DNA from: Formicarius rufipectus
Taxonomy: Eukaryota; Chordata; Aves; Passeriformes; Formicariidae
Direction of reading: 5' to 3'
Assembly (NCBI GenBank): GCA_013399695.1
Contig: VXAU01002298.1
Location: 1,101,808-1,165,807, forward strand
DNA: 64,000 nt
The notes under the pieces were generated by a model. The model was given only the letters and a program-made list of their open reading frames with translations. It was not told the DNA's origin and ran no database searches. Within the stretch, counting starts at the first letter, position 1. Each line of letters starts with the position of its first letter. Shown here piece by piece: positions 11,545 through 22,739 of this stretch. Made by a program: the position numbers and the translations under genes.

Positions 11545-12716
11545 CTGCAAAAGGAAAGAGACAGGGAGGGCAGAGAGGGTCTGAGTAATTTCGAGTTGAG
11601 AACAACCAGTACATTTCAATTCCCATGGTAACCTCTGTGGGATATCACTGCTCAGCAGTCCAGCAGGGCTTGGAGAAGGGAAAAAGCTGGGGTACAATAA
11701 GTCCAGATGTGAATATCTCTGACAACTGGGTAATTGGTCTGTGGTTTACAGAATTGGGGTCAGTGAAAGGAATGCTCAGAGCTGTCTGGAAAAGGAGAGG
11801 TTTTACAGAGTGTGTTTGTTAGTGTTTAAAACAACAGTGTGTAGATTTGTCTGTTTGGCTTCAGCTTTAATATCTGGCCATTATGTCACCCTCTGAGACA
11901 TGACTGGGGGTGGAGCTGATGGACACAAGATCACAGCACCTGCGTATGGGGCTCCACACAGACCCTTCCTCGCTCTGGTCACTGCCCACCCTCCACAAAT
12001 TGTACATAGCAAGAGTTACAGAGGGAAAAACATGCTTAAAAGAGCCTGGACCCACCCTGTAAAGCACTCCACTGCTGCAGTGTCCTCTCTGCCCACCCTC
12101 AGGTGACTTTCCCCACCCTGAAGTCTTCATTTCAACCTTTGACATGAAACCAAAGGAGCTTATAAACTCTTTAAACCCTTCCTGTTATCCCTGAATATCA
12201 CTTTAGAAAACATGGTGAGTTTAAGAGAGGGAGGACTATTGCTACATGCATTCTTCTGGTTCTCCTTTCCCCTAGCCCTTGGAAGTGCTTCAAAGTCCCT
12301 CCCCATTCATGCCAGGGGTCAAGGCCAGGCTGGATGGAGCTTTGAGCAACCCATGGCAGGGACGTTGGAGATGGGTGATCTTTAAAATCTTTTCCAAACC
12401 ATTCTATGATTCTATGAAATACCCATTAAATGCCTGCAAAGGCCAGAAGTTGTAGGTTCAGATCAACTCATATCTCTGATTTCCAGCCCATCCTTAGCTC
12501 AAAAACTGCTTTTTCAGGAGTGCCATCAAACCAGCTGAGCTGCATCCTCCTCTGGCACCACATGAAACATTTTCTGCAGCGTTTTAAGTGGTGCAAAGAT
12601 CCTTTTGCCATATCATTCCTCTTCTGGGTAGCAATTGTCAGTATGCCCCAAATCATTGCAGGCCATGGCCAAGGGCCAATTTGGAGGGACCCAAAATGAG
12701 GAGCAACTCCACTCAC
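11545..12716 (-). other. GPCR intron 2, with a CR1 fragment
   Basis: The intron is bounded on the minus strand by a GTGAGT donor (12,711-12,716) and a TTTTGCAG acceptor. It holds one plus-strand CR1 3' end (about 12,285-12,418) and otherwise unremarkable sequence. Confidence 0.85.
12285..12418 (+). mobile_element. CR1 LINE 3'-end fragment
   Basis: The text shows a decayed CR1 3' end in the plus sense: GGTCAAGGCCAGGCTGGATG, then GAGCAACC, GATGGGTGATCTTTAAA, and the diagnostic ATTCTATGATTCTATG terminus at about 12,402-12,417. 5'-truncated CR1 copies of this kind are typical of birds. Confidence 0.9.
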
Positions 12717-12893
12717 CTGCCACGGGACATCCTTCTTGAGTAGTGGTAGGGGGTCACCACGGAGCAGTATCTGTCCAGGCTAATGAAGCACAGTGTGACA
12801 ATGGATGCAGTGCAGAACATGACATCAAAGGAGATCCAGACTTTGCAGAACAGCCTCCCAAACAACCACATTCCTGTCACCTCGTAAATGATA
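12717..12893 (-). CDS. aminergic class A GPCR, coding exon 2 (TM3 to ICL2)
   Basis: This 177-bp exon, phase 2 in and out, encodes residues 86-145. It was found by matching the acceptor TTTTGCAG and donor GCAG|GTGAGT to the flanking exons; no ATG-initiated frame represents it in full. It supplies WLFGRLFCKVW with Cys102 (3.25), SFDVMFCTASI with Asp109 (3.32, the amine-binding aspartate of monoamine receptors), and ISLDRYCSVV with the DRY motif at 126-128. Intracellular loop 2 reads TPYHYSRRMSRGR. Joining it to exons 1 and 3 restores one continuous frame and a complete seven-helix receptor, strong evidence for the gene model. Confidence 0.93.
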
Positions 12894-12900
12894 CTGCAAA

Positions 12901-13006
12901 AGAAAATGGATGGAAATCAAAGCTGGAAGGGCTGAGTTTGTGCATTCCCTGAGAAAATGAGTGGAAATCAAAGCTGGAAGGGCAAAGACTTTGTGCATTC
13001 TCTGGA
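12901..13006. repeat. tandem duplication of about 52 bp beside a splice acceptor
   Basis: Two diverged head-to-tail copies (12,901-12,951 and 12,952-13,006) share AGAAAATG, TGGAAATCAAAGCTGGAAGG and TTTGTGCATTC. The array begins eight bases from the acceptor of GPCR coding exon 2, so it occupies the usual branch-point zone. Confidence 0.85.
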
Positions 13007-13138
13007 GGTGTTCAGGGCCAGGTTGGATGGGCCTCTGAGCAACCTGGTCTACTGGAAGGTGTCCCTGCTCATGGCAGAGGATTGGAACTGGGTGATCTTT
13101 AAGGTCCCTTCCCACCCAGACCATTCTGTGATTCTACT
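13007..13138 (+). mobile_element. CR1 LINE 3'-end fragment
   Basis: A plus-sense CR1 tail is readable: GTTCAGGGCCAGGTTGGATG, GAGCAACCTGGTCTACTGGA, GGTGTCCCTGCTCATGGCAG, and a terminus CATTCTGTGATTCTAC. Confidence 0.92.
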
Positions 13139-15292
13139 TCTTCATGACTGCACTGAGGTTGTGCCCTGTTTTATCACGGAGGTATTAAAGGTGGGCACGC
13201 AGCTCCAACGGGATTCGTGCTCAAAGCACAACCCAAGGCAGGTGAAGCATGACTGAAGAAGACCAAACCTATGCTTCTTTCCTGCACCCGAAGTGGGTGC
13301 CTTGAGAGGTGCTTTACCCCACAAAGCTCCCCAAATTTACATTTGCACAGCTTTGTTTCCTAGTGCCCTAGGAAACTCCCTTTAGGTCCAATGGCACCGT
13401 TCAAAACTAGAGGATTTCAACTTTTAGTTAAAAACAAAATAACAAAATCCTAGGAGGAAGCCTATGCAGCTTGTACATTATGTAGCTCATAAACGCCTCA
13501 GTGAGGTAAACACACCAGCAAAAAAACATATTGTACCAAAAATACTTCTTGCAAAGTCAAGAGGGGCCTGTGAGAAGTGAGCAGCAAAGAAAGTAACATA
13601 TGGCAGCTGTAGGAAGGCTGATGAATGTTTCCATAGCATTCAGTGAGATATCATTCACTTCCCCTTTCTTTCACCAGCTTTCTGCAACTCCTGGGGTGCT
13701 GCTGCAATCACCATTGTATGAATTTGATGAGTAACTCCCTAGTCCTGCAAAGCTTTAATTATCCTGTAACTTCCCAGCTCGCTGGTTAAATGCAGTGAGA
13801 TGAGGGCTGCTGCTCTGCAGAGCTCAGGTGGGCTCTGTGTCCAGCAAGAGCAGAAAGATGTCAGGGGAAAGAGAAGACAACACCTGATTTACATTTGATT
13901 AGCAACAACTCATTCAAATGATTTGTGAAGGTTGTTCTAGAGCACAGCTGCTGTGGGTGGGTGCAGTGCTGCTGAAGGGTCCCAGCCCTCTGCAGCTCTT
14001 TGTTTTTGACCAGCAAAACCTCAAGCAAACATTCATCTACAGCAGAATGTCCCTACACCGTGGCGATCCCCATGTGGGCAGCAGGGAGGGTCCCACTGCA
14101 CATACATGGAAAGGTTTCACAGCCCTTTTTCAGATGGGGAAATGACATTAGAATTAAAGCACAGGTTCAGTAATGGGCCTGGGTGCCTCGTTGTCATTCC
14201 TGATAGACCTCCTTTTCCCCAGAGATGCTGCAGAGCATGTGATGTGAGTGCTTTGGCCTTCCAGAAGAAGTCGTGCTGCTCTCAGGACATTCCCACTCTC
14301 ACGTTCCAGCTGAGAAGGTGCCTAGTTCTCATCTGCACACCTCAGGGGAGGGATGCACCTGTCCCAGCAGGTGTTCTCACATCAAGGGTACCTGTTCCCT
14401 CTTCTCTGATGTAAAAGGTCTCTGCAGCTTGGAAATGATGCTGGGTATGAAGGAATAGCAGAAGCCTAAAAAAATTGCACAGTTTGAGCAGAAGTGAAGC
14501 CACCTCTGTGTTTCACTCACACTTGCAAAAGGAATGAGTAGCTGGAAATACTCAGCCTGGAGATAATAGGGCAGCCGGGAGTACCCAGACAACAAGCTAA
14601 GCTCAGCTGAGCCACTCTTTCAAACAAGGAACAAAACAGATGTTTTACTCTTGAGATTAAGACACTAGGTGACAGATGACCTTGTTTTTCCTTTCTGCCA
14701 CATTTTCCTGAGCCAAACTGGCTCCTAAGGTCACCAATTTTCATTCTCTTTTGCATGTGCTTATGTGTCAGCTTGGGAGCAAGCTGAAATTCAAAGGAGC
14801 AACATAGACAGGAAACCAAGTCAGTGGGAAAGATGGGATACAACAACCACTCCATCAGCAGTTACTGCTCTTAGTGCAGTCCTCAGCTCACATTCCCCAA
14901 ACACTTGGAGCCTGCAAAAGCATCTACCAACCATGCTGGCCCCAAGTGTCACACAGAGCTGGTCTTGGAAAAAGGGACTCGTTGCGCTGGTGCCACCTGC
15001 AAAGCTGGATATCCAGTCCAGACAGCCAGGCTCTCTATGTGGCCAACAGGAAAAATACCCTTGGGAATTGTGTCTCTATCCATTTTACCATTATAAGGGG
15101 ATCCAGAATACAGGATAGAGACATGGAAGCACACACAATCACCGACCCTCAGTTAAGCCCTTTGGGCAGCCCAGCCCTAAGCCCAGCAGGTGAACTTCCA
15201 GCCAGCCCTGCTCAAAGAGTAGATGCAGAGGCAGGAGAAAGGACATTCATGCACATGTCACTGCCTGCAGTCAGTGTACAAACACTCCTCAC

Positions 15293-15566
15293 CTGAAGGG
15301 CATGACCAGACAAGCCACGAGGAAGTCTGCCATGGCTAAGGACATGATGAACATGTAGGTGACGGTGCGCAGCCTCTTCTCCACCACGGGGCAGAGGAAG
15401 ACTGTGGTATTTCCCAGCAGTGTGATCAAGTCAATGAGGGTGAGGATCAGCCCAATGGCCACCTCCTGGAGCCCGATCCCTCCCCTCACAAAGGACGAGG
15501 CAGCAGAGGAGAAATTAGAGAGCCAAGTTTCATTTTTGACCATCAGCATCTTCCCACTGCTAAAGT
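15293..15566 (-). CDS. aminergic class A GPCR, coding exon 1 (N-terminus to TM2)
   Basis: The exon starts after a CCTCTTTCAG acceptor; the proposed ATG is 17 bp in, at 15,547-15,549, and coding runs to 15,293 (85 codons plus two bases). The N-terminus has two N-glycosylation sequons (Asn6-Glu-Thr, Asn12-Phe-Ser) and no signal peptide. TM1 carries Gly-Asn at 46-47 (Asn1.50); TM2 carries SLAMADFLVACLVMPF with Asp75 (2.50). The frame is open from the acceptor to the ATG, so an upstream coding exon cannot be excluded; a 5' UTR exon in the CpG-rich region near 21-22 kb is more likely. The intron directly after the TM2 MPF motif is, from memory, also a 5-HT4 feature. Confidence 0.9.
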
Positions 15567-15954
15567 CTGAAAGAGGGGAAAGGGGAAAAACAAAATTACT
15601 TTAATGCACAACTCGTAGGTGGGTGACATGAAGGACAGAAATAATGTTTGTGTTTCATTTACTGCAAGAAAACTCCACACATCCTGCTGTGCCTGAGCCA
15701 TCACTGTCCCACGGTTATCAGTCCATTAGAGGTGTCTGAAATCTTAAGGGTGAGGATAAATGTGCAGCACTGGCTGAAGTCCTTCATGGCAATGAAAAGC
15801 CCTCCTGTGAATGGAAATGCATTGTCAGATGAAGTGTGAGACTGGAAAAAAACAAAAACAAAAAACCAAAACACAAAAAAAAGAAATGTACCATGAACAG
15901 CAAACAGCTGAAAGCAAAAATTAAGGCAGCTGGCCCAAATCCCACTGAACAACA

Positions 15955-16031
15955 TGCCATGTCCACAAAATGTGGGGGCTGGAATTAGACAAAGTCCCTT
16001 CCAACCTAAACCCTTCTATGATTTTATATTC
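15955..16031 (+). mobile_element. short CR1 LINE 3'-end fragment
   Basis: The sequence GGGGCTGGAATTAGACAAAG, CCCTTCCAACCTAAACC, TTCTATGATTTTATATT is a worn CR1 terminus in the plus sense. Confidence 0.8.
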
Positions 16032-16789
16032 TCACCATCATCTTTGCCACCCCCAGACTGGCTGAGGCTGCTTGGCCAGGCTGGCTGTTTGAATAACCCT
16101 ACATTCAGCCCATGCTCAGCCCTGGGTTGTCCTGGTGTTTTTTCAGGCTCTGAAGTTGAGGTTTTTCACTACCATCATGGGCAGCTCCATCCTCCAGTCT
16201 GAATGGCCATGGAGAGCTTCCTGTAACCACACAGGAAGCTTATTTATCTTTCAGAATGGATTTTGATTTGAGGAAATTCACATGTTTGTGTCCACAGCTC
16301 AGTTCCCAGACTTTGCCTGAGTGATGTCACAGGTGCCTGGGAAGGTGGGAATGATGTGCTGCAGAAAACCCAGCAGTTCAAAACACACTGGTGTTGCTAA
16401 GGGCAAAGACAAAACTGGTGGAGGAAAAAAAAAAAAAAAGAATAAATAAATATATTGAATTATTTCCAGGTGTCAAATTGTTATACTTAAATACCATCAC
16501 TTCTCCTGTGACCAAGCTCTGCTTGTGCAGTGCCCTCAGGTCAAACCCGTATCTCCAGGGCATGACTACGGAACGAAGCCTGAGGATAGGTCCAGATAGA
16601 CATCCCTGTAGTCCTACATGTCTTATCTCAGAGTAGCCAAATTTTGCCTTAGGATGATAGTAAGAACAAGACAACATATAACAAAATGTTCCCAGTATCT
16701 GTTTTTTGGTCTATGCAGCAGCCTATGATCCAGAATTGCCTCTAAGGATGGTTTCAAAAACTTCTAAATCTTAAAACTGTTCTGCTTCC

Positions 16790-17930
16790 TCTTTGGCCCT
16801 GCAAACCTTTATCATCCTGTCCTCCTGGTGCAACACCTTCCACAGCTCAGATGTGCCCTGTGCAAAGAAACTCCACTTTTGATTGTTCTGAGCCTGTCAC
16901 CAGCTAGTTTCATTTGGTGCCCTCTGGTCCTTGGAAGAGATATCATGCAAACAATCCCCATCCACTCTCTCAATGCCACTGGTGAGCTCCCTAACCTCTG
17001 TCACATCCCCCAGCCCTCTCTTCTTCCCTTGGCTCTGCCAACTTGCTCATTCCTGTTACGAAAAGTAAAGGGGATTTCTATCCAGCCCTCCTGCTCTTCT
17101 GAATCTCTGATATGAGCAAAACTCCAAAAATTTCCAGGAGGTAAATGGACTCTGGATTTACCCAAAGGCAGAATCTGTGTTTTGTCCTGCTTCCCTTTCA
17201 TGACCATCCCTGACAAGGGTTGCTGATTTGATTGGCACTGAGCTGACCTTACCACTGGGCTATAACAATCCTAAGGTCTCATTCCAGAGCACTAACAGGC
17301 AGCTCAGAGCCTGCTGCTTTAGGTGGGAAAATTGGATGAAATGAGGAAATTAAGTTCTCTCCATCTTCTCCAAACTCCATTACTTCACAGTTGAGTTCCT
17401 TCTTCCACTTTAATTCTCACTGAGCCACGTAAAAGCTTTTCTGCAATTCATTAAGTCAGGTCTTATCCTTCATTCCATGATTAAACTTTGTTTCACCTCT
17501 AAATATCACCTAATATCATCTAAATATCACATATTCATGATTTATGACTTTTCCAGTTGGAGGTTTATAGAATCTCACATACCCCAGTCCCCATCCCTGC
17601 ACAGACCATCTCTGACCTCTCTTCCCCATGGTAACTCACTGTCTACTTCCCCCCTATACATCCCCTTCCAGACAAATATTTATTAACACAGGGGACTTCC
17701 TTCTTAACTCAGGACTAATAAGTTTCCTTAAAAACTCCCTATTATGAGGGACCATATTAAAAAATTTTCATAAATTCAAGCAGACTACACCAACAAGGTG
17801 CTTCTTATCCACCTACCTGCTGACTTCTTCCAAGCACTCCTATATGGTTGCAAAGCTGGACTGCTTTTTCCAAAAGCAATATTGGTACCTTGTCCTTGGA
17901 TGTAATCATGTGTTAGGTGCACCTACTCAT
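16790..17930 (-). mobile_element. ancient, diverged CR1-like LINE (minus sense)
   Basis: I recognise the order of phrases of old sauropsid CR1 copies read from the minus strand: CTAGTTTCATTTGGTGCCCT with CTGGTCCTTGG, then CTCTGTCACATCCCCCAGCC, a CTGCAATTCATTAAGTCAG segment, TATTCATGATTTATGA, and TTATGAGGGACCATATTAAA before CAAGCAGACTACACCAAC. Divergence is high and indels are many. The boundaries are approximate, and the middle (about 17.1-17.4 kb) is poorly matched. Confidence 0.55.
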
Positions 17931-19476
17931 CTTTTAAAATCCTCAGCTCCCTCCCTTTACTTCTGTTTACTGCCTGGATTTAGTCGTTTCCTTTCTTTCA
18001 AGTTTAAAAAAAATAAATTTAAAAAAAAAAAGTAAAATCAAGAAATAACTAAAGTTGTCTAGAAATTGCTAAGAAGGAAAGCTTCTCCTCAGCCCAGCTG
18101 GGATGAACTAGCAGGTTTTTTGAACATCACATCTGTGGCAGCCCCCTGAGCCAGCACAGCTATAAGTCTGCAGGGTATCTTAAATACACCAGTCTTAATG
18201 AAACTGTTCCTTGGACAACATTTCATCTCCTGGTAACACCTCATAACAATAAAATAAAACAAAACATCCTGTCCCCAGCTCTCCTGTTACTGACAGGAAA
18301 GAGGATTATCTGTGCTGTTCTTTCTAACAGCCCCATTGAGGATGTCACCAGACTAGATGAGTTCCTGTGAAACAGTTGGATTTCAGGGCAGCCACACTTC
18401 CTGGCAGGAAAACTGTTCACCCCCTTCTCCTCCCTGCATGGTCTGCACATGCAGCACAGTGTCTGCCAGCTGGGAAAACCACACAGAGACAACCCCTGGC
18501 CACACAGCCAGTCAAGCACCAGAACCTGCCACTGCCAGAGCCATTCCATGCTCCACATCCCTTTTCCAGCTCCTCCTCCATACCTGCTGGGACATGCTGG
18601 TGTGTCCTCGCGCCTCTGGTACCTCTGCAAGGTCTGGAAACAGTCCTCTGGTTCTCACCTCGAGCTGACCCCTAGCCAGTTTAAGCACCAACCAGTCAGC
18701 CCCATGTTCTCCCAGGAGATCATGTGGCTTCTGAGACACAAACAGCAAAAATCAGATTTGATGGAAAACCCATGGTTTAAAAACCTTTAAATTTTACCTT
18801 GATTTTTAAAACATCAGGTCTTAAGGCTTTAAAAAGCCAGTGCCAGAATTTTGGTCTATGGTCATGGATAGAGGGGAATGATAGATGAGAACTCTGGATT
18901 AATTATTTGAGGTTTTTAGATCTAACACTGAAACAAGAATGTTTCAAAGTAATATCTTCCTTTTCCTGCAGACAATGACTGGTCCCAGATGATCATTAAG
19001 TCTGTATCAGTGTTAGTACAACTCTAACTAAAGCAATCATTACTTACACAACCTTTCTCTGCTACTGGTCTGCAAACACACACCACTCTAAAATTTTAAG
19101 TAGAATTAGGACACGGTTATTACAGTTCCTCTCTGCAAGCTCCCTGTGCTCCTCAAGTGCCATCTTAGCCACCAGCCTGGGTTAAAAGCTCTTCTCAAGT
19201 GAAAAAACTCACAGCAGGCTCCTTAGTGCAGGATACATCCAGGAGTACGACACAATCATGAACTAGAACAGGAGACAGATGAACCCACACTCAAAAACCA
19301 TTAGAGAAATACTCTCTTGTTCGGTCAACACAAAGACAGGCTGAGGACTGGAAATAAGGCTGTCCTTATTTGACAGCCTTGACTTCTCTGACAACAAAAA
19401 GAAGGGATGATGGATGCTTGAAACTTAAAGTTTGAGCCCTGAACTCTAATTTAGGGCACAAACAACAGGGTCCAGC

Positions 19477-19925
19477 TGTGGGGTTCGAAAATATCTTAGT
19501 TTCAAGAAGCCTGTCTGGGAAGTCAAAGCAACCCTGGAAAAGTGTATTGGGAGAATGTTGAAGGAACCTCCCCGGCTGACTCAATCAAGTCTGCAGATAT
19601 CTACTGCTCCAAGCCGCCTGCATTTGACAAGATTTGTGGGTTTCTGTGTATTCCCTAGGCCAGATAGAAACTTCCCTTATCAATCCCTTTGTTTCTTCTG
19701 TCTTGTGTTCATTAAATATAAACTAGCCTTACACTCTTGAATACCCTTCAAAGCAACCACATTGTATTCTCTTAGTTGTAGTATCTCCTCCCATGTTTAG
19801 CATAAAGCCAGCCCCTGAGATTAATGTTTAATCGTGGAATCTATATATTGTGTTTTGTAACTTTAAATAAATGTTCCTGCTTGCCTCCCCATCAAGTGGG
19901 GACCGTTTTAGTTACTGACCACCAC
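19477..19925 (+). mobile_element. possible LTR-like segment
   Basis: A stretch beginning TGTGGGG and ending ACCACCACA contains a T/A-rich region and an AATAAA (about 19,866) followed about 55 bp later by the CA end, like the R-U5 part of a retroviral LTR. I could not find a flanking target duplication or confirm the left end, so this is only a suggestion. Confidence 0.25.
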
Positions 19926-20618
19926 ATCCTGCTGCTCCTGATTCCTTTTTGAGGATTCCCAGGCAGAGGGTCCCTGGAAGCTCAGTCCCTGTCAGAGCCA
20001 GGCACCCAGGCTGGATGTCTTGATCCCTTTTGCCTCTGACTGAGCCAACAACATTTATCCTAAGTGTGCTAACTTTACTAGGTTAACTTAACCTAGAAGT
20101 GCTGTTTCTGCACCTGAAGAATTATTAATACAGGAAAGTGGGGGGATGAGACAATCTTAACATGTCTGTGGAAATTGTTGGGACAAAGCAGGATGTGCCA
20201 TCCTTCCCAGGAATGTACTTCCACAGCGCAAAATATTGCAGCTTTTAAATTCTCCCATGAGTTGCAGCAGCCCAGAGGCTTTCTACAACATCAGTCTTCC
20301 AGTTTTTCCTGTAAGGAGCCCTCTTAAACCAATGGAATAAATGCTCAGTTGTACCATGATGTGGGATCATCCCAGGTTTCCTAGGGATCTCAAACGCCTT
20401 ATGGTTGGCATTGTTCTTATTTGGATATTATACTTTTACTTCCCTTCATAAAACCTGATGGGCTAGATTCTGTTCTCAGGCTGCCTGAGCAAAGCAACTC
20501 CATCATTTCAGTTTCTCTTTAGCGTCCAGAAAGTTTGACCAAATTTATTTCACAGAAAAATCCCAAGCAAAAGGTTAATTTCATCAGTAAAAAGTACATT
20601 TTGATGCCAAGGGAGAGA

Positions 20619-20745
20619 AAAAAAAACAAAACCAAACCAACAACAACATCAAAAAAACAAACACAAAAACCCAACCAACCAAACCAAACCAACCAACCAA
20701 ACAAAAAACCCCCAAAAAACAAAACCAGAAAAACCCCAAACGTCT
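20619..20745. repeat. A/C-rich low-complexity tract (CCAAA/CCAAC-like)
   Basis: About 125 bp on the plus strand consist almost only of A and C, with irregular CCAAA, CCAACC and CAAAAA units. Frames through it are compositional artefacts. Confidence 0.9.
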
Positions 20746-21249
20746 GCAATCTCAAGCCTGACTGCACTTTAAAATCTTGGAGAAATGATGAAAAATAGAG
20801 ATGTATTACTAGAAATGTATTTGCTGTCATATTCTGCTCCTCTGTTAAACCAAGAATGAACCAATGTATGGCAGCAGGTTCAAAATACACACGTGCCCCA
20901 GGACCTCAAAGACATTTCTCTCCCCCTCCCCGTGAGTGAAAACTGCAGCAGTTCAGTAATTTGTGGCACAGTGCGTTGCTGTGCAAGGCTGTGTGTGGTG
21001 ATAAAGGAGCAGGAACACCCCTGGGGATGCTTCCACCTGTACAACACTCATTCAAGGAGACCACGCAGCGAGTGAGCCCCTGCCCTGACTTTCCTTCTCT
21101 CTCCATCTATCCAACTCTCCCATTCGAAGGGCAGCGTTTAGCAGAGCACAAATGGTTTCTTTCCACCCCCAAATCAGCGCAGAACAATTCCTACGACCTC
21201 CTCTGGCAGCCCCGGGACTGGAAACCCGGCAAAACCACGATCTCCTTAC

Positions 21250-22460
21250 CTTCAAACCTGACAGCTGAATGCAGTCAGTCGGCTTGAGGCAGCTCAGCTC
21301 CCTGAGCCCGGAGCTTTCTCAGCAGCGCGGTACAAAGGGCTCAGAGCAGCTCGCAGGGCTCGGATCCCTCCCGACGGAGCTGCTCCCAGCCCGGCTGTGT
21401 GAGGCTGGTGGGTCCTGTCCCAGCGCATGACACGGAATCCTCATCTATAGTCTGAGATCACCCCCTGGCAGACCTGCCCGCTCCTCCACAGCAAGAGCTG
21501 TGGAGCTCTCGCAAGGAGAGACTGGAGCGTCATCACAGCCGTAAAACTCGAGGCAAAGTTGAACCCGCGCTGCAAACATGGGGGTGTTTGCATCCCTCTA
21601 AAATCATCGGTGTTAGCGGAGCGGCTGAGCCGGGCTACCAAACCCCAATTCCTGACGAGGCAAAAGCCTCACTCTGGCGTGCAAAACCCACAGCCCCTGG
21701 GGTGCGAAACTACCGAGCCCTGGAGCGCCGAAACCCCAACCCCTGGGTGCAAAACCACCAGCGCCTGGGGTGCGAACCCCTAGTCCGTGGGGTGCCAAAT
21801 ACAACACCGTGGGGGTCAAAAATTCCAAAACTCGGGGAGTAAAAATGCCAACCCTCCCAGAAGCAAAGCCCCTGCCCTCCGGTAAGGCAAAACCCTGAGA
21901 ATGGTGGAGAGCACATCTGCTCTCCATGGGCAGTGGAAATTAGCCCGGGGAGGGGCTGGGGTGTCCTGCTCGCGGACAGGGTCTGTCTCGGAGGTGATGA
22001 AGGAGCGGGGGAAACCCTGCCTGTAGTGGGGAGACACTATTTGGAGACGGGGGGGCGTGGGCTGTCCTTTGGGCAGGGGGCACAGGACCTGCCTGGGGGG
22101 AGCCAGCTAAGGAGAGGGTCCCACCCGGAGCGGCGAGCAGCAGCAATCCTGTCCTCGGGGAGCCCTGCCCGGGGGAGGGTGTCGCAGGATCTGCCCGGGG
22201 AAGGGAATGGGGATGGAGATGGGGATGCCGGCGGCGGCACTTACCGGGAGAGCCGTGGGAGCCGCCCAGCTCGTTCCTCTGCCCCGCACCGCCTCGCTCC
22301 ACCTCTCTCCTCCCCGCCCCTCCGCCCGCTCCCAACCGGGAGCAGTTTCATCCCGCCGGGCTCCGCGTGGAAATGGTGCTTTATTTTCTCCCTGCCTTCA
22401 GATTAGCCCTTTCCACTCCTCCACCCCACCCGCGGCCGCAGGGACGAGGAGGTCTTACGC
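21250..22460 (-). promoter_or_regulatory. CpG-rich region, candidate GPCR promoter and first exon(s)
   Basis: CpG and GC content are far above the surroundings (for example GGCGGCGGCAC near 22,230 and CCCGCGGCCGC near 22,430). Two strong minus-strand splice donors lie in it: TTTGAAG|GTAAGG with exon end at 21,250, and CTCTCCCG|GTAAGT with exon end at 22,245. Either could splice to the acceptor at 15,567 as a non-coding first exon of the GPCR. No TATA box is evident. Function is inferred from composition and splice signals only. Confidence 0.5.
21632..21900. repeat. degenerate 22-23-bp minisatellite (about 11 copies)
   Basis: Successive units follow the pattern GTGCGAAACCACCAGCCCCT plus GGG, with substitutions and 1-bp length changes. 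The phrase (G)CAAAAC or GCGAAAC recurs every 22-23 bp, followed by a CCCTGGG-like end. It lies in the CpG-rich region and creates open but meaningless frames on both strands. Confidence 0.85.
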
Positions 22461-22739
22461 ATGAAAATAATGATAAAAATAAGTGGCGTTCAGGGGAGTT
22501 GGTCACCCTGTTGCTAAACAGGGTGTTTCGTTCATAAGCTGAACCAAAATGCCAGAGAGTCCCAGAGAGGAAAAGGAAACTGTGGCATCAGCGTTGGTGA
22601 CATCTCACCTGCTCAGCCCCTCTCTGCCTTGCTGAAGAGGCTGTGTCGGGCTCAGAGTGATGGGATGGTGGGCTTTGGGTTTTGGAGCAGTTGGAAACTG
22701 GGCAATGGGTTATTTAGGCATGTCCCTAGGGAAAACCTG

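Larger units (their letters stand above)
12894..15292 (-). other. GPCR intron 1 (between coding exons 1 and 2)
   Basis: A 2.4-kb intron with a GTGAGG donor at 15,287-15,292 and an acceptor next to 12,894. It contains a 50-bp tandem duplication and a CR1 fragment near the acceptor end. The remainder has only short frames without splice support. Confidence 0.85.
15567..21249 (-). other. probable GPCR 5' intron; repeats only
   Basis: No convincing exon is seen between the acceptor at 15,567 and the candidate first-exon donors at 21.25 or 22.24 kb. The stretch contains a CR1 fragment, a long ancient CR1 copy, a possible LTR tail near 19.5-19.9 kb and an A/C-rich tract near 20.6 kb. Intron status depends on the inferred first exon. 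Confidence 0.5.

Noticed and set aside
21933..22406. 157-codon plus-strand frame in the CpG-rich region
   Set aside because: Gly/Arg-rich frame explained by CpG content; no splice sites or family resemblance.
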